Of a DNA stretch of 64,000 nucleotides, positions 35,548-44,609 are shown in pieces. The DNA is taken from the NCBI GenBank assembly GCA_900768505.1, contig CAAGED010000056.1:1-64000 (forward strand), written 5' to 3'. The first letter of the stretch is position 1; every line of letters starts with the position of its first letter. The DNA comes from Lentisphaeria bacterium (GTDB lineage: Bacteria > Verrucomicrobiota > Lentisphaeria > Victivallales > Victivallaceae). The notes below the pieces were generated by a model. It was not told the DNA's origin. It made no database searches and saw only the letters and a program-made list of their open reading frames with translations. A program made the translations under genes and the position numbers.

Positions 35548-36210
35548 TTATTGTTGAGTTGGTGAAATATTTGCAGAATGGTCGTCGGAATAAATCTGTT
35601 TCCGGTAGTTGCCGGCGTGATTGCAAATGGAATCCGAGATAATAATAGAAGTTTTTTCATCATTTGTGCGGGCGGCGCTCAAATATACATAATCAGAAAA
35701 TTCCGGTAGACACTGCCCCCCGCTCGGACAGCGGAAAATGGTGATATAGCCTGCTTGGACAAGTGTTTGCAAGTTTGGCGGACATTGGTTGTCATGTTCC
35801 AAGGTGTGGTTTTGCAATATGTTATGTATTGCCTTGAGATTGAGCATGCAGGATAACTTTCTGGCTGGTTCATGCTTTATATTCATCGCCGGGAGGAGGA
35901 AAAGCGAGCCAATGGCGCATAAAAAATATACCCCGGCCAATGCGGCACGTTTCTTGATGGAAAATTTCTTTTGCTGCCAAATCAGCAGGAAAAATATTAT
36001 TCCGAGCACACTGCCGGCGATTTCAATTGACCACGTTAAGTCGCTGGAGTTCCAGTCGTGTCGATACCAGTATTCCATGACTGTAATTTGGTTGTCTTCT
36101 CTCAAAATTTTTACGACGAGTCGAACAATATACATTAAAAGATTTGTCGCAACCAAAAAAAGCAGATAAAAAATTGGCAGCAAATGCAAATTTTTTTTGA
36201 AATAATTCAT
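35548..36210 (-). CDS. Membrane protein with prepilin-like C-terminal part
   Basis: About 220 residues with three hydrophobic segments in the first 115 (LPIFYLLFLVATNLLMYIV, SVLGIIFFLLIW, ALAGVYFLCAIGSLFLLPA). The rest resembles the globular part of PVC pseudopilins: a Cys-containing helix (KLSCMLNLKAIHNILQNH), then CPPNLQTLVQAGYITIFRCPSGG and SDYVYLSA. So it looks like a pilin-type head on a multi-pass membrane anchor, without an N-terminal prepilin motif. I use the ATG at 36210. It is translationally close to the ankyrin gene. Function unknown. Confidence 0.55.
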   Translation of the reverse strand: MNYFKKNLHLLPIFYLLFLVATNLLMYIVRLVVKILREDNQITVMEYWYRHDWNSSDLTWSIEIAGSVLGIIFFLLIWQQKKFSIKKRAALAGVYFLCAIGSLFLLPAMNIKHEPARKLSCMLNLKAIHNILQNHTLEHDNQCPPNLQTLVQAGYITIFRCPSGGQCLPEFSDYVYLSAARTNDEKTSIIISDSICNHAGNYRKQIYSDDHSANISPTQQ

Positions 36211-36316
36211 TTGGCAAATCCACGTTATATCGTTTTTAAGCAATATAAATGCGCTTAATATATGATTTGTTACGGTCGTTTAGTGTAAATTATCGCAGTA
36301 AAACTGATTTACAAAT

Positions 36317-37204
36317 TCAGGATTGATATTTTTGGGCAATTTCCTTGAGTTTGCTTAAAATTGAGCCTGGAATCAAGGCGCGGTCCAAACCTCCCCAGCC
36401 TAATTCCAATGTCTCGTTTGACCTGCCATGGTAGTCACTGCCGCCGGAAACGGCCATGTCAGGAAAATTTTCCGCCGTCCGCAAGACAAAATTCCGTTGC
36501 TCCGGAGTAAAGGTGGAGTAATATGCCTCAATTCCGTCCAATCCGTTTTCACGAAAGTAGCGCAACGCCTTGCGCGTCCAATTGCGATCCCGGGGCTCCC
36601 GGCAAATCGGATGTGCCCAAATTGCAACTCCGCCGGCATTGTGAATCATTTTTATTACTTCGGTCGGCATGGGCAGATGACGGGGTTCGTAAGCCGGAGC
36701 ACCCCGTTTGAGGAGTTGTTCAAATACAATGTATTCGCTTTCAAAGCCGTAATGAGCCACCAGCGCCCGGGCAAAATGGGGGCGGCCGATGGACTTGTCA
36801 TCCAGTCCTAAACTATTTAATTCCGCCAAATTTATGTCGTATCCCAAATGGTGCAGCTTTATGGCAATCTGCTCGTTGCGAATATCCCGCTGACGGCGGA
36901 TTTCACTTAAAAAACTCTGCAGCTCGACATTGCAAATGTCGATATAAAGTCCAACAATATGCACCTCCCGATTTTGATAACGTGAGGATATCTCAATACC
37001 GTTTATCAACTCAATCTCCCCGCGACCGTTTAATGCCTGAAAATCTGCTAACCCGCTGGTGGTGTCGTGGTCGGTCAGCGCCAGCGCCTGCAGATTTTTG
37101 GCCATGGCCATGTCCAGCAGTTCCGCCGGGGTTTTACAGCCGTCGGAAAACAGCGAGTGACAATGCAGGTCAATGCCCCGCTCCGGTAGTAGTTCAATGC
37201 TCAT
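36317..37204 (-). CDS. PHP-domain phosphoesterase (YciV/RnmAM-like)
   Basis: A 295-residue PHP protein. Metal motifs are DLHCHSLFSDG near 12, ALTDHDT near 43, NGIEISS near 68, IWAHPIC near 195 and GGSDYHG near 255. This arrangement fits the YciV/RnmAM group of 3',5'-nucleoside bisphosphate phosphatases and 5'-3' RNA exonucleases. The start overlaps the asnB stop as TAATG, so it is the last gene of the bio-asnB run. Nothing in it points to biotin. It differs clearly from the PHP protein at 31932-33227, which has an extra N-terminal domain. Confidence 0.85.
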   Translation of the reverse strand: MSIELLPERGIDLHCHSLFSDGCKTPAELLDMAMAKNLQALALTDHDTTSGLADFQALNGRGEIELINGIEISSRYQNREVHIVGLYIDICNVELQSFLSEIRRQRDIRNEQIAIKLHHLGYDINLAELNSLGLDDKSIGRPHFARALVAHYGFESEYIVFEQLLKRGAPAYEPRHLPMPTEVIKMIHNAGGVAIWAHPICREPRDRNWTRKALRYFRENGLDGIEAYYSTFTPEQRNFVLRTAENFPDMAVSGGSDYHGRSNETLELGWGGLDRALIPGSILSKLKEIAQKYQS

Positions 37205-39102
37205 TAGGCTTCCATTTCTTTACGCATAAAAATTTCAAAGGTCAAAATATTCCAAATCAGATAACTTAAGTCCAGCTTGCCCCGTTGATGAATATCCCAA
37301 ATCTGGTTTATTTCGGCTTGATTCAAAAATCCGCTTTTAGCGGCACTGCAGTCCGCCAGAATTTCCTGGCAATCATCCCGCCACAAATGACGGAAATAAT
37401 TGGCCAGCGGCACTCCGAAACCACGCTTCGGCTGGTTGGCGATAATCGGCGGCAGAAAATCTCTGCAGGCATATTTCAAAAAGTGTTTCTTGTTCCGGCC
37501 GCTAATTTTATATTCGATCGGCAGTTGTGCGGCGAATTCCATCACCCGGTGATCCAGAAATGGATTGCGCACTTCCAGTGAACTGTTCATGGAGGCAATG
37601 TCCACCTTGGTCAATACATCGTTGAATAAATAGCTGTTAAAATCCACCTCCAGCGCCTTTTCCGCCTGATCCGGTGTCGTGCACTCTCTAAATAAGTCGG
37701 CGATGTAGCTTCTGCCGTCATCTCCACGAACTGTCATCATTTCACCAAACAACCGCTTGCGCAGATGCTCGTTGGTGCGATTCATCAGCTGGAAGTACTG
37801 GTCATCCTCAGCCGCCGCAATCACCCCCATCAGCCGCCGCAGCCGTCCCGAACTGGAGCGCTCGCCGTTGTCGGGAAACATTTGTTGCACGGTACCGAAC
37901 AAATGACGTCGGAAGGCGGGTGGAAGAATGTCAAAATTATGAATGTATTTCATTACAATATATCGGTCGTAACCGCCGAAAAGTTCATCCGCCCCGTCAC
38001 CGGAGAGGGCGACCGTCACGTTGCTGCGGGCAAAATCGCTGAGCATTGCCGTGGGCATGATCGATGCATCGGCGTAGGGTTCGCCTAAATTACTCAGTAA
38101 AGTATTCATAAGTTTGAAGTCGCCGCAATCGACAATATGTTCCCGGTAATCCAGTGCGTCGTTGTTTTTAGCATTTATTGCCTGCGCGGCCAATGCGGAA
38201 TAACGGCGTTCATCGTAGTCGGATTCGTTAAAGCCGATACTGAAGGATTTGATACTGCCGGGGCTTAATTGAGCCATAATTCCGGCAATAATGCTGGAGT
38301 CGACGCCGCCGGAGAGGAATACACCCAAGGGAACATCCGCCACCATCCGCAGCCGTACCGAATCAATCAGGATTTCCCGAAATTCCGCCGCTGCATCGTC
38401 GAATGAAAGTTTGCTCTTTTGACTGAAATCAAGATGCCAGTAACGTTGCACCTTCAGTGAATTGTTGCGGAAGTTGTATTCCAGAAGTTCACCCGGCAAC
38501 AATTTTTTGACATTGTGATATATGGTGCGGGGAGCCGGAATGTATTGTAAACTGAAAAATAAATTGATCGCTTCCGGGTCAATATCCCGCTGCAGCGATT
38601 TGAATTTCTTCATCGCCCCCAGTTCACTGCTGAAGTAAAGTTCATTATTCTGATGCGCGTAGAAGAGTGGTTTTTGACCGGCGCGATCCCGAATCAGCAG
38701 CGCCCGCTGATTGGTGAAATCGCAAATTACAAAGGCAAACATGCCATTGAGGCATTTGCCCATGGAAGTGCCGAATTCTTCGTAAAGGTGAAGCAGTACT
38801 TCGGTGTCGCTTTGAGTGGTGAATTGATGTTTGCGATGCTCCAGTTGATGCCGCAACTCCCGGTAATTGTAGATTTCTCCGTTAAAAATTACCGTCACAC
38901 TCTTGTCTTCATTGTACATCGGCTGATGACCGCCGCCCAAATCAATGATTGACAGTCGCCGATGCGCCAGCAATGCTTCCGGATTTTTCAAAAAACCCTC
39001 GTCATCCGGGCCGCGGTGGATCAATGCTCCGGCAACCATTTTCAGATCGGCTAATTCGTTTTCCTGGTTAATCGGTTTTAGAATTCCGGCAATACCACAC
39101 AT
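37204..39102 (-). CDS. asnB: Glutamine-hydrolysing asparagine synthetase
   Basis: A 632-residue AsnB. The class II glutaminase domain begins MCGIAGIL with the nucleophile Cys2, and RLSIIDLGGGHQPMYNED and NGEIYNYRELR follow. The synthetase domain has the PP-loop LSGGVDSSIIAGIM near 265 and the family motif ALSGDGADELFGGYDRY near 360. It would make asparagine from aspartate with glutamine and ATP. Many PVC homologues with this sequence style modify sugars or peptides instead. It follows bioA at 16 bases and overlaps the PHP gene, so it belongs to the biotin transcript. Why is unclear. Confidence 0.88.
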   Translation of the reverse strand: MCGIAGILKPINQENELADLKMVAGALIHRGPDDEGFLKNPEALLAHRRLSIIDLGGGHQPMYNEDKSVTVIFNGEIYNYRELRHQLEHRKHQFTTQSDTEVLLHLYEEFGTSMGKCLNGMFAFVICDFTNQRALLIRDRAGQKPLFYAHQNNELYFSSELGAMKKFKSLQRDIDPEAINLFFSLQYIPAPRTIYHNVKKLLPGELLEYNFRNNSLKVQRYWHLDFSQKSKLSFDDAAAEFREILIDSVRLRMVADVPLGVFLSGGVDSSIIAGIMAQLSPGSIKSFSIGFNESDYDERRYSALAAQAINAKNNDALDYREHIVDCGDFKLMNTLLSNLGEPYADASIMPTAMLSDFARSNVTVALSGDGADELFGGYDRYIVMKYIHNFDILPPAFRRHLFGTVQQMFPDNGERSSSGRLRRLMGVIAAAEDDQYFQLMNRTNEHLRKRLFGEMMTVRGDDGRSYIADLFRECTTPDQAEKALEVDFNSYLFNDVLTKVDIASMNSSLEVRNPFLDHRVMEFAAQLPIEYKISGRNKKHFLKYACRDFLPPIIANQPKRGFGVPLANYFRHLWRDDCQEILADCSAAKSGFLNQAEINQIWDIHQRGKLDLSYLIWNILTFEIFMRKEMEA

Positions 39103-39118
39103 GATTCATCTCGCTTCT

Positions 39119-40438
39119 TTATACATATTCGTTATTAGTCTGATTGCATTTTAAACTTATCGCGCCAAGAGCCTCATACATTGCACCGGTAATCTTACGC
39201 AGCTCATGTTCGTTAATTACAAATGGCGGCATGGTGTAGAATATATTGCCGAACGGCCGCAGCCAGACGCCTCGATTTACCGCTTCAAGCTGCAATTCCG
39301 GCGGTGCCGGATATTTCAATTCCACAACCCCGGTCGCTCCCAGCACCCGGACCTCTTTTACCAGATCGAATTGACTGCATTTTGCCAATTCCAGCTTTAA
39401 TTGTTCGCTTATTGCCCGGACTTTATTGGTGTAATCACGCTCCTTAAAAAGCTGCAGTGAAGCGCAGGCCGCCTGACAAGCCACCGGGTTGGCCATAAAT
39501 GTCGGACCGTGCAGCAATACCCCCGGATTACCGGCGGAAACACCCGCTCCCACCTTTGCTGAACATATCGTCGCCGCCAGAGTGATGGCTCCGCCGGTCA
39601 GCGCTTTGCCCAGGCAGAGAATGTCCGGCACGACATGAGCGTAATTCATGGCAAAGTCAATGCCGCTGCGCCAGAAGCCGGTGGCAATTTCGTCAAAAAT
39701 CAGAAGTACGTCATATTTTTTGCACAATTTGGCCAATTCTATTAAAAATTGTTCGTGGTAAAAATACATCCCCCCGGCACCCTGAATAATCGGTTCCAGA
39801 ATAAAGGCGGCGGTTTCTTGGTGGTGCTTGGCCAGCAATGCGGCAACTTCCTGCATTGAATCGGGATTCCATGCTTCGCCGAATTTGCAGCTCGGACGCG
39901 GGGCAAAAATATGTTTCGGCAGTACTCCGCGCAAGGTGTTGTGCATGCCCCCGGCGGGATCGCAAAATGCCATTGTACCAATTGTATCGCCATGATACCC
40001 GCCGCAGACGGTCATGAAACGGCATTTTTCATTCTTGCCAATTCCTTGGTAATACTGCAGCGCCATTTTTAATGCCACCTCCACGGCTATGGAACCGGAA
40101 TCGGCGTAAAAAACTTTTTCCAGACGGTCCGGCAGCATTTCCAGAAGCATTTCAGTTAATGTAATTGCCGGCTGATGAGTCAATCCGCCAAACATAACGT
40201 GACTCATTTGGTCGAGCTGCCGGCGAATTGCCGCATTGATTGATTCAACATTGTAACCGTGGGCGGCACACCACCAGGAAGAGGTGCCGTCAATGAGTTG
40301 CCGCCCGTCGTTCAAGGTCAGGGTTACTCCGCTGGCCGAAACTACCGGCAACACCTGACGCTGGTTGGGAATGGCGGAGTAGGGGTGCCAAACATGATTG
40401 TTTTCATATTGCAGATCCGCCTCGCTCATCATATTCAT
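39119..40438 (-). CDS. bioA: Adenosylmethionine-8-amino-7-oxononanoate aminotransferase
   Basis: A 439-residue PLP enzyme that converts KAPA to DAPA with S-adenosylmethionine as amino donor. BioA-specific sequence is HVWHPYSAI near 16, DGTSSWWCAAHGYN near 50 and GGYHGDTIGTMAFCDP near 146. The PLP-binding part is LIFDEIATGFWRSG near 247, and the lysine is in LCLGKALTGGAITLA near 276. The start overlaps the bioD stop as TAATG. Several Met codons lie close together at the start (40438, 40432, 40429), and any could be used. Confidence 0.96.
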   Translation of the reverse strand: MNMMSEADLQYENNHVWHPYSAIPNQRQVLPVVSASGVTLTLNDGRQLIDGTSSWWCAAHGYNVESINAAIRRQLDQMSHVMFGGLTHQPAITLTEMLLEMLPDRLEKVFYADSGSIAVEVALKMALQYYQGIGKNEKCRFMTVCGGYHGDTIGTMAFCDPAGGMHNTLRGVLPKHIFAPRPSCKFGEAWNPDSMQEVAALLAKHHQETAAFILEPIIQGAGGMYFYHEQFLIELAKLCKKYDVLLIFDEIATGFWRSGIDFAMNYAHVVPDILCLGKALTGGAITLAATICSAKVGAGVSAGNPGVLLHGPTFMANPVACQAACASLQLFKERDYTNKVRAISEQLKLELAKCSQFDLVKEVRVLGATGVVELKYPAPPELQLEAVNRGVWLRPFGNIFYTMPPFVINEHELRKITGAMYEALGAISLKCNQTNNEYV

Positions 40439-41127
40439 TACTGCAAAACCTCCAATAATTTACTGAATTCCGTTGTCGGAACCTGGTCGAAATCGGCGCA
40501 GAATGGCAGGTGTACCAATGGAGCGGTAAATCCGTAAATATCCAGATATTTCAAAATTATTTTTTCGCTCTCCTTACTTAACAATTTATCCACTGCCGGA
40601 TAATCGTTGTAGATAACTCCCACTAAATCAATGTTGCGGTTTTTTATCGCCTCCAGCGAAAGAAGCGTATGGTTGATTGAACCGAGTTTGCCGCTGCATA
40701 CCAATATCAACGGCAGATTATATTTTTTGATGAAATCAATCGTCAGCATCTCCTCATTCAGCGGTACCATCAGGCCGCCTGCTCCCTCAATCAGCGTGTA
40801 GTCGAATTGTTTGTCCAGTGCTTCGGAATCTGCATATATCAGCTCCGGGTCAATAACCGCTCCCGCCAAACGTGCCGAAAGGTGAGGCGAGGCCGGATAA
40901 TCAAAAAGGTAACGGCAGGTTAAATGACTCTCATCGGCCGGCAACATTTCGCAGTGCATCATCTTGCGGTGCAGTTTCAAGTCGTCCGCAACGCCGACGC
41001 AGCCGGTTTGAACCGGTTTTTGTGTGATGACCGTCGCATTTTTTGCCTTAATCAGGCAGGCGGCCAGAGCGCTGGTGGCGTAGGTTTTTCCGCTGTCGGT
41101 ATCAATTCCGCTGATAAAAATCTTCAT
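40438..41127 (-). CDS. bioD: Dethiobiotin synthetase
   Basis: A 229-residue ATP-dependent carboxylase-type enzyme that closes the ureido ring of dethiobiotin. The P-loop GIDTDSGKTYATSALA is at 7, and IEGAGGLMVPLNEEM near 113 is the BioD signature. Length is normal. It starts 109 bases after bioC, the largest gap in the cluster, and runs into bioA by a TAATG overlap. Confidence 0.95.
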   Translation of the reverse strand: MKIFISGIDTDSGKTYATSALAACLIKAKNATVITQKPVQTGCVGVADDLKLHRKMMHCEMLPADESHLTCRYLFDYPASPHLSARLAGAVIDPELIYADSEALDKQFDYTLIEGAGGLMVPLNEEMLTIDFIKKYNLPLILVCSGKLGSINHTLLSLEAIKNRNIDLVGVIYNDYPAVDKLLSKESEKIILKYLDIYGFTAPLVHLPFCADFDQVPTTEFSKLLEVLQ

Positions 41128-41236
41128 TTTTTGTTACTCCAAATTTTTTTATAACCAAGTTGGTAACGGAATGTTTTCATACGTCAATGTATGCGACACG
41201 GGCGAAAAATACAAATCATTTTCGGGTATTTTTCGC

Positions 41237-41986
41237 TTATTTGCGCCGTACCGTCACATACAGTGGGTGATAGGTTAATTCCACATTGCCATTTTGATTG
41301 GAAAATTGCTCCTGATATTGGCGACAAAATTCTTCCAGGCGATTTTTTGTCCACCACATTCGTTCCAAGGCGGCGACGCCGGTGGCGCGAAAGTGACGCA
41401 GCACTGCCAGCGGCGAGTTGAATTCCAGGGTGCTGCATTCTTCGTCGGCTTGAATTATTTCAAAGTCATCTTTTACTAAATCACAAAATTCCGCCAGGGT
41501 GTAATAATGCAGCCCCTTGCCCAGTACCATCCGAATTTGACGCATATTTTCCGGACCGAAACTGGAGAAACACAATATCCCCCTCGGACGCAGGCTATCC
41601 CGGCAGTGTGCGATCACCTGAGCTGGATTATTAAGCCACTGAAAAACCGCATTGGACAATATTAAATCATTTTTCTCCGGCCAATCCTGCAGTTTTTCAA
41701 TGTCGCCCGGAACGAATGTAAGGTTGGGTACCTGCTCCAAATATCTGACGCACTCCGGCACCAAATCATTCACCGCCAAATCCTGATAATCCAAATGATG
41801 CGGCAGCAGCCTCGTGAGTACTCCGGCTCCGCAGCCAATTTCAAAAATCCGTTCGAATTTTCCAGCAGTGTGCGCCTCCAATATGGCAACCATCCTGCGA
41901 GCCATGACATGTTGAATAACCGCTGCCTGATCGTATGACTGAAGACCACGGTGGAATCGCTGGCGTATTAAATTCTTATCACTCAT
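41237..41986 (-). CDS. bioC: Malonyl-ACP O-methyltransferase
   Basis: About 249 residues of a SAM-dependent methyltransferase. The SAM site is IFEIGCGAGVLTRLLP near 49, with FNRGxxxYxxxAxxQ-type BioC sequence at the start (RFHRGLQSYDQAAVIQHVMA) and ILSNAVFQWLNNP near 110, both typical of BioC. It methylates malonyl-ACP so that fatty acid synthesis can extend it to pimeloyl-ACP methyl ester. The ATG at 41986 overlaps the bioG stop by 8 bases and has GAGGT upstream; an earlier ATG at 41998 is possible. Confidence 0.93.
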   Translation of the reverse strand: MSDKNLIRQRFHRGLQSYDQAAVIQHVMARRMVAILEAHTAGKFERIFEIGCGAGVLTRLLPHHLDYQDLAVNDLVPECVRYLEQVPNLTFVPGDIEKLQDWPEKNDLILSNAVFQWLNNPAQVIAHCRDSLRPRGILCFSSFGPENMRQIRMVLGKGLHYYTLAEFCDLVKDDFEIIQADEECSTLEFNSPLAVLRHFRATGVAALERMWWTKNRLEEFCRQYQEQFSNQNGNVELTYHPLYVTVRRK

Positions 41987-42665
41987 TGCTGACCTCATTG
42001 AGTATTTGATCCCAGCTGGTCAGCCTGCTCCAGAAAGAGTGGGCTTGCGGCAACTCCAACACTGGAACTGCGGCATGTCGCCACGCCGCCAACTGGTTGG
42101 CGGGAAGAAAAATTTTATCCTGCATTCCGACATACGCCCGGCGGAAAATTGTCGATTCATCCGAAAGCGGCCGCACCGCCAGAGCCAATAACTCATAAAG
42201 TTCCCGCTGCTGCTCGATAATCGTGCGTTCCGGGGGGGAATTCAATAATTCCAGCTCGGGAGCTGCATTGCCGCTCATGCGGATTTTAAATTTATTCCGG
42301 GAGCGATCGCTCCACATATCCGCCGTACCTTGAAAAATTACGGGAGAAATACCGAATTCGTCGTCTGCCGGGTGAATGGTCCCGTTGATGGCCACTGCAT
42401 CGGAAAATAATTTTCCCTGGTTGTGAAAGAGATATTCTGCGACAAAAACCCCCAGCGACCAGGCAATTAATTTTATTTCCGAATATTTTTTCAGCCGTTC
42501 CAGAATTAATGCCGCATTCTCCGGCAGCTTTTGGTAATCTGACAGTGCCAATACATCATAATCGCCGCTGTTCAGGTGGCGAATTAATTGGGAAGACTGC
42601 CCCCAGCCGTTGAAAAATAAAATGACGGCGGAAGATTTTTGTTCGATTATATTTTCCAATATCAT
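41979..42665 (-). CDS. bioG: Pimeloyl-ACP methyl ester esterase BioG
   Basis: A 228-residue alpha/beta hydrolase of the BioG (DUF452) family, which removes the methyl ester from pimeloyl-ACP in place of BioH. It carries the BioG motif FFNGWGQ near 17, the nucleophile in AWSLGVF (Ser70), and likely partners Asp183 (DKIFLPANQLAAW) and His209 (PQAHSFW). Family position between bioF and bioC supports this, as in other bioFGC operons. Only a weak ribosome-binding site is seen before the ATG. No BioH is encoded in the window. Confidence 0.92.
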   Translation of the reverse strand: MILENIIEQKSSAVILFFNGWGQSSQLIRHLNSGDYDVLALSDYQKLPENAALILERLKKYSEIKLIAWSLGVFVAEYLFHNQGKLFSDAVAINGTIHPADDEFGISPVIFQGTADMWSDRSRNKFKIRMSGNAAPELELLNSPPERTIIEQQRELYELLALAVRPLSDESTIFRRAYVGMQDKIFLPANQLAAWRHAAVPVLELPQAHSFWSRLTSWDQILNEVSNE

Positions 42666-42692
42666 GCATTAACCCAAATGTAAGAGCGCTCG

Positions 42693-43877
42693 TTATTTTG
42701 CGGAATATTGTTTCAGCAATTCCCCGGTAAATTTCACATCCTCTGCCGTCAATGCCGCCGAGAGCGAGAAACGAATTCTGGCACTTCCGGCCGGAACTGT
42801 CGGCGGCCGCGCTGCCATTGCCAACACTCCGGCATCCTTTAGACGGGCGGAAAACTCCATTGCCGCCAAACTTTCGCCGATTACCACCGGCACAATTTGC
42901 GAATCACCCAGATATTTTAGATTCGCCTCCTTCGCCGCCTGCCGCAAAATATTGCCTAATTGCTGCAAATGGGCTCGTTCGGCGCGCATGGCAGAAACCT
43001 TTTCTACCGTGAAGGCGCTCCAATAAGTGATAATCGGCGGCAATGCTGTGGTGAAAATAAACGAGCGCATCTTGTTTATCAGGTAATTGCGGATTATTTC
43101 ACTGCTGACAATGTAGGCGCCGTATGAGCCAAACGCCTTACCTAAAGTGCCCACAATCACATCCACCTCGTTAAGTGCCGACTGCTCCTCGGCAACTCCG
43201 CCGCCGAGTGCTCCGCGCACGCCGCAACCGTGGGCTTCGTCAATTACCAGGATGGCATTGTAGCGTTTTTTCAGCTCCACCAATCGCCGCAAATCTACCG
43301 TATCACCGTCCATACTGAAGATGGATTCCGAAACAATAAAAATATTTTTGAATTCGCCGGATTCAGCCGCCTGCACCAGACGTTTCTCCAGATCCGCATA
43401 ATCCAAATGACGGTAACGCCGGAACTCTGCACTGCAAAGCTGCAAGCCGTCGATCATACTGGCGTGATTGAGTTTGTCAGCCAGAATTAAATCCTTGCTG
43501 CCGCTGAGTGCCGGCAAAACTCCAATATTGGCGTGATAGCCGCTGTTGACCGCCAAAACCCGTCTTCCGGGATAAATTTTTTCTAAAGTGTTTTCCAGAA
43601 CGGCATAACCGGCAAAATTACCACTTAAAAGGCGGGCGCTGGCGGCTGAAAGGAGATCCGCCTCGCCGCGGTGTTGAACTAAATAAGTAAAAAATTCCTC
43701 CCGTAAGGCGGTGTTCCCCGCCACCCCAAGATAGTCGTTGCTGGCAAAATTGAGCAGCGGAACTCCTTCAAAATTAACCTTGCGCCCGTCAATCATGCTT
43801 ATCGGGCGCACGGCGCGAAAACGTCCGTCCGCCTGCAGTTGAGTCAGCTCGTCGGCTAAAGATTCTTCAAAAGTCAT
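42693..43877 (-). CDS. bioF: 8-amino-7-oxononanoate synthase
   Basis: About 394 residues, a PLP enzyme that joins pimeloyl-ACP and alanine to give KAPA. The motifs are LNFASNDYLG near 44, NSGYHANIGVLPAL near 111, IDEAHGCGVRGALGGGV near 209 and the PLP lysine in VGTLGKAFGSYGAYI near 239. It is the first gene of the cluster, with GGGAGT 8 bases before the ATG at 43877. A promoter must lie in 43878-44088; I could not see a clear operator for a known biotin regulator there. Confidence 0.95.
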   Translation of the reverse strand: MTFEESLADELTQLQADGRFRAVRPISMIDGRKVNFEGVPLLNFASNDYLGVAGNTALREEFFTYLVQHRGEADLLSAASARLLSGNFAGYAVLENTLEKIYPGRRVLAVNSGYHANIGVLPALSGSKDLILADKLNHASMIDGLQLCSAEFRRYRHLDYADLEKRLVQAAESGEFKNIFIVSESIFSMDGDTVDLRRLVELKKRYNAILVIDEAHGCGVRGALGGGVAEEQSALNEVDVIVGTLGKAFGSYGAYIVSSEIIRNYLINKMRSFIFTTALPPIITYWSAFTVEKVSAMRAERAHLQQLGNILRQAAKEANLKYLGDSQIVPVVIGESLAAMEFSARLKDAGVLAMAARPPTVPAGSARIRFSLSAALTAEDVKFTGELLKQYSAK

Positions 43878-44034
43878 ATTGAATACTCCCAAGATAAAGT
43901 ATTGCCGGTATAATATTTCAAAAAAATATATTATTGGAAAACAGTTTTGCCGCCTTCCGGTTTTTTATTATCACTACGCACCACAATGAAGTTGGTATTT
44001 CCTGATAATATAACACCAAAAAGCGGCAATTCCC

Positions 44035-44053
44035 AATGCCGACGGGCATTTTT
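44035..44053. terminator. Short hairpin after the pseudopilin cluster
   Basis: AATGCC (44035-44040) and GGCATT (44045-44050) form a 6-bp stem with the loop GACG. It lies 39 bases after the last gene of the minus-strand pseudopilin operon. The T-run is on the plus side, so its use as a terminator for that operon is doubtful. Confidence 0.25.
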
Positions 44054-44088
44054 AGCCATTTCCCGGCAATAAAAATTTTTTTGAGGGT

Positions 44089-44580
44089 TTATTTTGCTTC
44101 AGTCGGCGTAAAATATTCGATTTTTGCCTGCTGGTTGGCTTGAATTGCCTCCGGGGTAGCATAAACAACCCTTGCCAGCAGCGCATTTACCTGCTTGACG
44201 GCAATATTGAATTGTGTGACATTTTTTTTGTATATTTCGCTCTTGGTCTGCTTGTTTTTCTCCGACTTTTCAATTATATTGCCGGTTTGGTAGAGAAAAT
44301 GGAAGCCCCGCGAGAGTTTGGCCAGGTAGGCGGCGGATACTCCGGAATCACCCTCGATAAAACGATATTTGGCGTATTCATTGATAAGTGTGGCCTGCAT
44401 GAGGTAAAAAGTGAGCTTGGGAGCTTTTTTTCCGCTCATGCCGCTACGAGCCTGATTGATAATCTCCATTACCTTAACTTCAGTTATCACGGTATTAGGT
44501 TTCAATTCAATGGCGGCCGAGGCGTTGAAAATGATTCCAACGCTAAACAACACAATTGTCAGAAATTTCATTGCTTTCAT
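44089..44580 (-). CDS. Small secreted protein at end of pseudopilin operon
   Basis: A 163-residue protein that I do not recognise. It has a signal peptide (MKFLTIVLFSVGIIFNASA) and a helical, Lys-rich mature part with no Cys. GGGGAA lies 6 bases before the ATG. It follows the GspK-like gene by 29 bases, so it is probably the sixth gene of the operon and may be a periplasmic helper of the secretion or pilus machine. No lipobox is seen. Confidence 0.6.
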   Translation of the reverse strand: MKAMKFLTIVLFSVGIIFNASAAIELKPNTVITEVKVMEIINQARSGMSGKKAPKLTFYLMQATLINEYAKYRFIEGDSGVSAAYLAKLSRGFHFLYQTGNIIEKSEKNKQTKSEIYKKNVTQFNIAVKQVNALLARVVYATPEAIQANQQAKIEYFTPTEAK

Positions 44581-44609
44581 ATTTTTCCCCTTCGCGGATT
44601 TTTTGTCTT

